The translations under genes and the position numbers were made by a program. Under the pieces are notes generated by a model. That model made no database searches. It saw only the letters and a program-made list of their open reading frames with translations, and was not told the DNA's origin. Source: JBEIGE01 sp040382055 (lineage in GTDB: Bacteria > Pseudomonadota > Gammaproteobacteria > Burkholderiales > Burkholderiaceae_C). From it: DNA of 13,248 nt. This document shows, piece after piece, positions 8,295 to 13,248 of this stretch (positions within the stretch are counted from its first letter, which is position 1; each line of letters opens with the position of its first letter). Location: the NCBI GenBank assembly GCA_040382055.1, contig JBEIGE010000047.1:1-13248 (forward strand). Direction: 5' to 3'.

Positions 8295-8744
8295 ATGGAT
8301 AAAACTGATCGAAAAATTCTTTTTGCGCTACAACGGAACGGTCGGGCTAGTTTGCAAGAAATTAGCCAATCGGTGGGGCTGAGCAGTACGCCCTGCTGGA
8401 ATCGTATAAAACGGATGCAAGACGATGGCGTTATTGAGCGTTACACCATCAACCTCAATGCCGAAGCACTTGGGTTCGGTGAGACCGTGATGGTGCAAAT
8501 CACACTTGATAGCCATTCAGACAACACGCTTGAGAAATTCGGCGAGACGCTGGCTAGTATTCCCGAAGTGGTGGAGGCCTATCTGGTATCCGCTGAATAC
8601 GACTACCTTCTGCGCATTGTCGTCAAGGACAGCAAGGATTACGAACGCCTGCTGCGCGAAAAACTTTACAAGATCAAAGGCGTCCGGCACAGCAAGTCAA
8701 GTTTTGTTCTCAGGACGCTCAAAAAAGCAGATTTACCACTTTAG
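8295..8744 (+). CDS. Lrp/AsnC-family transcriptional regulator
   Basis: A 149-aa DNA-binding regulator of the feast/famine family, which usually senses an amino acid or related metabolite. The N-terminus opens with the family signature MDKTDRKIL and a winged helix-turn-helix (about 4-60, including SLQEISQSVGLSSTPCWNRI). The rest (about 65-140) is the RAM ligand-binding and oligomerisation domain, with VVEAYLVSAEYDYLLRIV typical of that fold. The length is normal. The ATG at 8295 is the family-typical start; no ribosome site is visible upstream, and a GATAAT box ends 8 nt before it, so a very short leader or leaderless mRNA is possible. It is transcribed away from the oxidoreductase gene, the usual arrangement for a local regulator of an amino-acid catabolic operon. 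Its effector is unknown; aromatic or branched-chain amino acids would fit the neighbours. Confidence 0.93.
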   Translation: MDKTDRKILFALQRNGRASLQEISQSVGLSSTPCWNRIKRMQDDGVIERYTINLNAEALGFGETVMVQITLDSHSDNTLEKFGETLASIPEVVEAYLVSAEYDYLLRIVVKDSKDYERLLREKLYKIKGVRHSKSSFVLRTLKKADLPL

Positions 8745-9132
8745 TGTCGGGTCATCGAAAGGGATACCGCTATTGAGCGTCGCAGAAAAGAAAAAGATAT
8801 TCCGTTTCTGCATTCAACCTGGAAGGCCCAATTGGATGGATGCTCCCACCTCTAGCGGCATCGAATTGTGCCAAAGTGGAGATGCGATTTCATCCACTTC
8901 AACCGACAGGAGCTGTTGAATGGCATCCAAAACTGAGCCATTGGGGGTGCGGCGTAAAACAGGGCGAGTGGTATAAATGCGACTTTCTGTAAACGTCGCT
9001 GCCACCGCTGATCTGGCTCTACGAAGCCGTGCCGATGGCTCACCGCCTTGCAGCTGGCCTCAGCCCGCCGGAAACACACTCAATGCGCTGACCGGAGGTT
9101 TGAGTTACCTATAGAGAAGAGCGACTCAAGCG
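8745..9132. other. 388-nt gap between convergent genes, with a possible decayed frame
   Basis: No intact gene is seen between the ends of the lrp-type and racemase-like genes. On the minus strand, a frame ending near 8814 reads TESRIYTTRPVLRRTPNG, then SVLDAIQQLLSVEVDEI; it has no ATG start and resembles, weakly, the C-terminal end of a LysR-type regulator. An adjacent minus frame upstream of about 9060 also looks protein-like (SHRHGFVEPDQRWQRRL), which would fit a gene broken by a frameshift. Two weak inverted repeats (8782-8811 and 9100-9129) have long loops and no T-run, so no terminator is called. Confidence 0.35.
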
Positions 9133-10203
9133 TCAGGCTTCAAATCTTGCAATCGAGGCCTCTTTGAACTCAATGCCTATGCCTGGCTCTTCGCCCGCGA
9201 ATGCAAGTCCGTCGGCAACCTGCAGCGGATGGTTCAAAATTGGGTTCCACCAGTCCATGTACTCAAGCCAGTGCGCGTCAGGGTTAGCGCAAAGCAATTG
9301 ATGGCTGACCTCAGGCCATAGATGGCTTGAGCAGGGAATGCGATAAGGTGCCACCATTTGCGCGACCTGTTGCCAGCCCGTGATTCCGCCGCTTTTCATG
9401 ACATCGAGCATGACGAGATCGCGAATGCCAAGATCTAAAGCCGTACGAAAGTCTTGAGGCCCCCACCAGTTCTCTCCTGCCTGCAGTGGCGTTCGCACAA
9501 CACTGGAAAGCCTTGCAAGTGCTTCGTAATCTTGTGCCAGAACAGGCTCCTCAATCCAAGCGAGATTCATGTCGTCCAGACCGCGCAATCGACACTCAGC
9601 CTCTGTCGGGTTGAGCGATTGGTTGTAGTCGACCATGATGGACACTTGCGAGCCAACAGCAGAACGAATCGCTCCAATGACAGCAAGATCTTCAGACAGC
9701 GTTCGATATCCAATTTTGGCCTTCACACCTTTAAACCCCAATTTGGCAAACTTTTCAGCATCCTTGGCGCACTGTACGGCGCCGTCAAATGCGATTGGTG
9801 CGTAAAGCGTGATCTCCTTATTGGAGGCGCCTAACAGAGAGTAAAGTGGCACAGCATGCTGTTTGGCCGATGCATCCCATAAGGCCATGTCGATTCCGGC
9901 TATCGCCATGCCGACCAAGCCTTGTGTGCCAAGGAGGCGAAATTTAGAATGGAGCAGATGCCAGATAGCGGAAGGCGCAACTGGATAACCTCTCAACAGA
10001 GATTCGAGGTTGTTGATGAAATCTGCCACTGGCTTTAGTGCGGAGGCGGTATAGGTGAATATGATGCCGTTGCCTACAACGCCAGCGTCTGTCATGACCC
10101 TCACAAGAACCAAGGGGCAGGCATCTACAACACCCATAGCGGTTCGGTGTGGCGCGGCTAGGGGAACCGAAACCGTGCGGATATGAAGGCCGTTGATTTT
10201 CAT
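9133..10203 (-). CDS. Mandelate racemase-like enzyme (enolase superfamily)
   Basis: A 356-aa enolase-superfamily protein of the mandelate racemase subgroup: Mg-dependent abstraction of the alpha proton next to a carboxylate. By recollection of Pseudomonas putida MdlA (359 aa), every catalytic position is present at an offset of exactly -3: K161 and K163 (KxK; MdlA 164/166), metal ligands D192, E218 and E244 (195/221/247), the D267-H294 dyad (270/297) and E314 (317). The blocks GIDMALWDA, VDYNQSLN and AGENWWGP also match. Having both the Lys and the His-Asp bases is what a true 1,1-proton-transfer racemase needs, so racemisation is more likely than dehydration. The capping loop (PLAAPHRTAMGVVD) and the change to YAPIAFDG where MdlA has YDSHSLDG leave the substrate open: mandelate or another 2-hydroxyacid. 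The ATG at 10203 fits the MdlA N-terminus; its ribosome site is poor. It follows the FAD dehydrogenase gene by 76 nt, probably in one transcript. Confidence 0.88.
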   Translation of the reverse strand: MKINGLHIRTVSVPLAAPHRTAMGVVDACPLVLVRVMTDAGVVGNGIIFTYTASALKPVADFINNLESLLRGYPVAPSAIWHLLHSKFRLLGTQGLVGMAIAGIDMALWDASAKQHAVPLYSLLGASNKEITLYAPIAFDGAVQCAKDAEKFAKLGFKGVKAKIGYRTLSEDLAVIGAIRSAVGSQVSIMVDYNQSLNPTEAECRLRGLDDMNLAWIEEPVLAQDYEALARLSSVVRTPLQAGENWWGPQDFRTALDLGIRDLVMLDVMKSGGITGWQQVAQMVAPYRIPCSSHLWPEVSHQLLCANPDAHWLEYMDWWNPILNHPLQVADGLAFAGEEPGIGIEFKEASIARFEA

Positions 10204-10279
10204 GGATCGTGGGTTGCGTAAACCAAGAGATACTTGGATTAGTTAGTGCTTTGAGAGTCTTAGATTGCTTTGCGAAGCA

Positions 10280-11707
10280 TCACAATGAAAAGAGCTTGCC
10301 GGGATTCATGATGTTCTTTGGATCGAGCGCTGCTTTTAATGATCGCATGACGCTGACAGTGTCTTCTCCGTGCTCATCGATGAGATAGCCTATCTTGTGC
10401 AGTCCAACGCCATGCTCGCCGGTGCACGTGCCTTGCATCGCAATGGCTCTTCGCATCAGGCGTTGACTCACGGCTTCTGAATTCTTCAGCTCGCGCTCAT
10501 TGCTGGGGTCTATCAACATCAAACAATGAAAGTTCCCGTCTCCAACGTGACCAAATACGGGGGCGGTCAAACCATACGACTGAATGTCATCGACAGTTTC
10601 GGTGATGCATTGAGAAAGGCTCGAAAGTGGCACACAAGCATCGGTAGTAACTGAGCGGCAACCGGGCCTGAGTTGCAGACAGGCGAAATAAGCATGATGA
10701 CGTGGTGTCCACAAACGCGTCCGCTCCTCTTTAAGGCTGGCCCAACGAAAATCCCCTCCTGAATGCTCGGCAGCGATGTCTTGCATCACCAAAGACTGTT
10801 CGCGAACTTGCGTATGGGAACCGATGAATTCCAAAAACAAAGTGGGAGCTGGCTTAAGGTCGGTACGACTGTGTGAATTGATGGCGCGAATGGTTAACTC
10901 ATCCAGCATCTCTGCACGTGCTAACGGAACACCCATTTGCATAGCAACAATCACGACACGCACTGCGCGATCAACATCTGGAAAATTCACAACGGCGGCA
11001 GCAACACACTCCGGTTGTGGATGCACTCGCACAGTGATCTCTGTAATGATCCCCAAGGTTCCTTCCGAGCCTAGAAAGAGTTGGGTCAGGTTGTAACCGG
11101 CCGATGACTTCCGGGCATGTCGCGCGGTGCGGATGATCTTCCCCTCTGCGGTGACAACCGTCAAAGAAAGCGTGTTGTCGCGCATCGTTCCGAAACGAAC
11201 CGTGTTGGTACCTGATGCAGCAGTCGCAACCATGCCTCCAATCGTTGCGTTAGCTCCTGGATCAACTGAGAAGAAAAAGCCAGTATCTTTCAAGGCATCA
11301 TTGAGCGCTTCTCTCGTAACGCCGGCTTGCACGGTGACACTAAGGTCCTCGGTACGAATTGACAGGACTCGACACATGAGCGAAAGGTCAATGCAAATGC
11401 CCCCGTGAATTGCCAACACATGACCTTCAATAGACGACCCCACTCCGAACGCGATGACGGGTACGGCGAAGGCTCCGCACTGACGAACGATTTCAACCAC
11501 CTCATTGGTACAGATGGGAAAAACAACGGCATCCGGTGCCTGGGGCGTGTAGAACGACTCATCCGTGCCATGTTGATTGCGCACGGCCATGTTGGTCGTG
11601 AATCGTTCGCCAAACATCTCTCGCAAGCTCTCGATTAGCTGCGGTGGAGCTGGGCGCTTATGGATGGCGACCGGCAAAGCCATGCCGTGCTGTGGTGCAT
11701 CTTTCAC
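10280..11707 (-). CDS. FAD-linked D-2-hydroxyacid dehydrogenase (GlcD / D-lactate dehydrogenase family)
   Basis: A 475-aa flavoenzyme expected to oxidise a D-2-hydroxyacid to the 2-oxoacid, passing electrons to a cytochrome, quinone or ETF. The N-terminal PCMH-type FAD domain (about 55-235) has FGVGSSIEGH (88-97), VDPGANATIGGMVAT (148-162), ASGTNTVRFGTMRDN (164-178) and LGSEGTLGI (212-220). The C-terminal FAD-oxidase domain carries the metal and substrate motifs TDACVPLS (355-362), GHVGDGNFH (386-394) and TGEHGVG (429-435), and ends LDPKNIMNPGKLF, so the active site looks complete. The longest frame starts at a GTG (11707; VKDAPQH) with AAGG about 10 nt upstream; an ATG at 11683 (MALPVAIHKR) is the alternative. 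There is no signal peptide. Lying between a LysR gene and a racemase-like gene, it probably consumes one enantiomer of the racemase substrate; D-mandelate, D-lactate-like or D-aryllactate acids are all possible. Confidence 0.92.
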   Translation of the reverse strand: MKDAPQHGMALPVAIHKRPAPPQLIESLREMFGERFTTNMAVRNQHGTDESFYTPQAPDAVVFPICTNEVVEIVRQCGAFAVPVIAFGVGSSIEGHVLAIHGGICIDLSLMCRVLSIRTEDLSVTVQAGVTREALNDALKDTGFFFSVDPGANATIGGMVATAASGTNTVRFGTMRDNTLSLTVVTAEGKIIRTARHARKSSAGYNLTQLFLGSEGTLGIITEITVRVHPQPECVAAAVVNFPDVDRAVRVVIVAMQMGVPLARAEMLDELTIRAINSHSRTDLKPAPTLFLEFIGSHTQVREQSLVMQDIAAEHSGGDFRWASLKEERTRLWTPRHHAYFACLQLRPGCRSVTTDACVPLSSLSQCITETVDDIQSYGLTAPVFGHVGDGNFHCLMLIDPSNERELKNSEAVSQRLMRRAIAMQGTCTGEHGVGLHKIGYLIDEHGEDTVSVMRSLKAALDPKNIMNPGKLFSL

Positions 11708-11720
11708 TTCTGCATGCCTT

Positions 11721-11747
11721 ATAACTGAATCTTTGCAGTCTAGTTAT
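11721..11747. promoter_or_regulatory. Inverted repeat upstream of the dehydrogenase gene (candidate operator)
   Basis: ATAACT (11721-11726) and AGTTAT (11742-11747) form perfect 6-nt arms around a 15-nt spacer, 14 nt upstream of the dehydrogenase start and in the 93-nt gap after the LysR gene. The inner arm overlaps a possible -10, TATAAG, on the minus strand. The placement suits a LysR-type operator, although the classic T-N11-A core was not clearly found. Confidence 0.4.
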
Positions 11748-11800
11748 TCTGATAGCAAAAGTGAAATACGAAATTGCGCTAGCGGTATAGGAAAAGCCGA

Positions 11801-12727
11801 TCACTCGAGCAATCGCAGGTTTTTCCACGAGCCGTCTTTAATCTTCTCGCTGCAAAGCGCCTGCAACTTTTCATAGACCACTCGTGCAGCTTGCGTGAGG
11901 GCAGCTTCTTTTGACTTGCAAAGATAGATTCGCCTCGATAGTGCAGGACTGAACGAACGGGCGGACATCACGCCAGACTCGACATCCGACGTTACTGCTG
12001 CCCACGGCATGATGCTGTACGCTATTCCATTCAATACTGTACGTCGCATGATATTGATCGAGTTTGCTACGACACGCGGTTTGAGCGGAGGAAGATTTAG
12101 TTGTTGAAAACGCTGCTCAACAAGACCGCGCACCCCGTGGGCCATACCTGGCAGCACAAGAGGATACTTGGGCAACTCTGCTATTGATAACACATCAGAT
12201 GGAGGACTGAGGTCGCTCCGAGAAACGAAGAACAGCTCTTCATCCATCAGTGGCGTAGCGGCTAAAAGTGAGGCGTCATCTTCACTCACTAATATGGCGA
12301 TGTCTAACTTCGCTTGCAACAATCCACTTAATAGATTTCCACTGATTTCATCATGAATCTCCAGTTCGATTTCAGGATAACTGGCACTGATGCATCGGAT
12401 TAAAGGCATTGCATACATTTGCGCTGTACTTTGAGGCAGTCCGAGTGATACGCGGCCACGGGGTCGCGCCAGGCTACAAAGAACTGCAGACTTGGTGTCC
12501 TCGATCGATCTGAGTATTTGCTGAGCATGTCGATAGAAAGCTTCCCCCTCATGTGTAGCACGGACACCAACGCGCAGTCGTTCAAGCAGCGCGCACCCCA
12601 GTTCTTCTTCCAATTGAGCTATCTGCTGACTTAAAGCGGGCTGCGCAATATGCAAAACTTGCGCGGCCCGCGAAAAACTTCCCGCATCAACGATACCGAT
12701 GAAATAACGGAACTGACGGATTTCCAT
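11801..12727 (-). CDS. LysR-type transcriptional regulator (Nac-like subgroup)
   Basis: A 308-aa LysR regulator. The N-terminal winged helix-turn-helix (1-60; RYFIGIVDAGSFSRAAQVLH, then IAQPALSQQIAQLEEELG) is close to the Nac/Cbl-like subgroup, with GVRATHEGEAFYRHAQQIL as the linker helix. Residues 90-295 form the periplasmic-binding-protein-like effector domain (GRVSLGLPQSTAQMYAMPL, LDIAILVSEDD). The full length is normal. The ATG at 12727 has AGAGG 11 nt upstream. Unlike many LysR genes it is not divergent from its likely targets but is first in line on the same strand, 93 nt before the dehydrogenase gene. It probably controls the dehydrogenase and racemase genes and perhaps itself; the inducer is likely a 2-hydroxyacid or 2-oxoacid, an inference from context only. 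Two sampled 60-base lines from this gene gave 35% and 47% G+C, lower than the icmF line sampled. Confidence 0.94.
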   Translation of the reverse strand: MEIRQFRYFIGIVDAGSFSRAAQVLHIAQPALSQQIAQLEEELGCALLERLRVGVRATHEGEAFYRHAQQILRSIEDTKSAVLCSLARPRGRVSLGLPQSTAQMYAMPLIRCISASYPEIELEIHDEISGNLLSGLLQAKLDIAILVSEDDASLLAATPLMDEELFFVSRSDLSPPSDVLSIAELPKYPLVLPGMAHGVRGLVEQRFQQLNLPPLKPRVVANSINIMRRTVLNGIAYSIMPWAAVTSDVESGVMSARSFSPALSRRIYLCKSKEAALTQAARVVYEKLQALCSEKIKDGSWKNLRLLE

Positions 12728-12756
12728 TTGCTTTTAAACCTCTAACTGCTTAGCGA

Positions 12757-12777
12757 GGCATTGTCGCTGCTAATGCC
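12757..12777. repeat. Hairpin-forming inverted repeat upstream of the LysR gene
   Basis: GGCATT (12757-12762) pairs perfectly with AATGCC (12772-12777) around a 9-nt loop, between the LysR start and the stop of the truncated regulator tail. It could be an operator for LysR autoregulation or a weak terminator of the upstream gene; no T-run follows on either strand, so a strong intrinsic terminator is unlikely. Confidence 0.35.
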
Positions 12778-12793
12778 GCAGATCTAAGACGCT

Positions 12794-12968
12794 TCATTGA
12801 TCGTCCGACATTTGAAGCAAAAGCCACGACTTGAATTCATTGAAGGCAGACTCATTACGCAAGAGCGGCGACTTCGATAGATAGTAGCCACCCGGCACAG
12901 TGATCTGTCGATCACCAACGGCTTGAAGTCGGCGTGCGTCAATCATTGGAGCAACGAAAAAATCGGGA
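12794..12968 (-). pseudogene. 3' tail of a GcvA-type LysR regulator gene
   Basis: A minus-strand frame reads DFFVAPMIDARRLQAVG, then DRQITVPGGYYLSKSPLLRN, then ESAFNEFKSWLLLQMSDDQ and a TGA at 12794-12796. This is the typical end of GcvA-like LysR proteins: a short variable strand, a G-Y-Y/W-L segment, then an amphipathic F-x-x-W-L-L final helix. Only about 58 codons remain, and everything upstream is replaced by transposase sequence, so the gene has lost its DNA-binding domain. The ATG at 12946 is internal to the old protein and is not a real start. Identification rests on the pattern of the tail and is moderately sure. Confidence 0.6.
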
Positions 12969-13248
12969 AGGAGCCTTGTTACGTTTGGGGCGCTTCAGAC
13001 GCAAGGACCACCCTTGCTCCTGGTACAGCCGGTATACCCGTTTGTGGTTATCCCTGAAGCCTTCGCGCCTGAGCATGACGTGCACTCGCCGATAGCCATA
13101 GTGCACTCGGGTCTGAGTGATTTCCTTCATTCGCAGAACCAGCGCCGAACTGTCGCGTGCTTTGGACTGATACAAATACACCACGCGACTGAGTTGGAGC
13201 ACTGCGCATGCCTTGCGCATACTCGCACCAAACCGGTCCATCAGATCC
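12969..13248 (-). mobile_element. Broken IS3-family transposase orfB (5' part only)
   Basis: The minus-strand frame reads from the right edge through LMDRFGASMRKACAVLQLSR, VVYLYQSK, TRVHYGYRRVHVMLRREGF and NHKRVYRLYQEQGW to LRLKRPKRNK. This is the N-terminal part of IS3-family OrfB, ending with the HTH_21 region; the DDE integrase core that should follow is missing. At about 12969 the IS sequence stops and the frame runs into regulator DNA, adding a non-native tail and stopping at 12939. The frame is still open at the right edge, so orfA and the rest of orfB probably lie outside the window. An ATG at 13241 is internal to the family alignment. No terminal inverted repeat was seen at the junction, so this is a truncated element, not an IS end. 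Confidence 0.8.

Noticed and set aside
8782..8811. Inverted repeat GCAGAAA / TTTCTGC after the Lrp-type gene, considered as a terminator.
   Set aside because: The stem is A+T-rich, the loop is 16 nt and no T-run follows.
9100..9129. Inverted repeat TTGAGT / ACTCAA just past the racemase-like gene, considered as a terminator.
   Set aside because: A 6-bp stem with an 18-nt loop and no T-run is too weak.
12798..12946. Stretch from the ATG at 12946 to the TGA at 12794 as an independent 50-residue gene.
   Set aside because: The residues match the end of a LysR effector domain, and the reading continues upstream of the ATG in the same style, so it is a gene remnant.
1..13248. CRISPR arrays, tRNA or rRNA genes, phage genes, defence systems.
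   Set aside because: No regularly spaced repeats, RNA-gene sequences or defence-type protein motifs were seen on either strand.

Overview
The window looks like chromosomal DNA of a betaproteobacterium, most likely Burkholderiales, family Comamonadaceae (Polaromonas, Rhodoferax or Variovorax type). The grounds are the gene types: a single-chain IcmF, a fused indolepyruvate-type ferredoxin oxidoreductase beside a divergent Lrp/AsnC gene, and an MltB-like C-terminal tail in the style of that family. This rests on recognising families, not on a database search.

Layout from left to right. Positions 1-1098 (minus) hold an open frame that runs off the left edge. Its end matches the MltB lytic transglycosylase C-terminus, but the rest is unrecognised. 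Positions 1055-4348 (minus) are icmF, the fused isobutyryl-CoA mutase. Positions 4467-8087 (minus) are a three-in-one 2-oxoacid (indolepyruvate-type) ferredoxin oxidoreductase, 118 nt upstream of icmF and probably co-transcribed with it. An Lrp/AsnC regulator at 8295-8744 (plus) diverges from it across a 207-nt control region. After a 388-nt gap there is a second minus-strand group, transcribed in the order LysR regulator (11801-12727), FAD-linked D-2-hydroxyacid dehydrogenase (10280-11707), mandelate racemase-like enzyme (9133-10203). The right end is recombination debris: the 3' tail of a GcvA-type LysR gene (12794-12968) joined directly to a broken IS3-family orfB (12969-13248).

How the genes may work together (inference). 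The left group, Lrp + 2-oxoacid oxidoreductase + IcmF, could turn a transaminated amino acid into an acyl-CoA. If the 2-oxoacid were 2-oxoisovalerate, the isobutyryl-CoA product would be the IcmF substrate and would leave as n-butyryl-CoA. The family's better-known substrates are aryl pyruvates, in which case IcmF is only a neighbour. The right group, LysR + racemase + FAD dehydrogenase, has the logic of a 2-hydroxyacid catabolic module: racemise, then oxidise one enantiomer to the 2-oxoacid. The racemase-like protein keeps every mandelate racemase catalytic position at a constant offset of three residues.

Base composition appears to drop towards the right. Three sampled 60-base lines gave about 60% G+C in icmF (1441-1500) and about 35% and 47% in the LysR gene (12301-12360, 12481-12540). 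With the transposase remnant, this hints that the right module may be acquired DNA. No RNA gene, CRISPR array or replication origin was seen.
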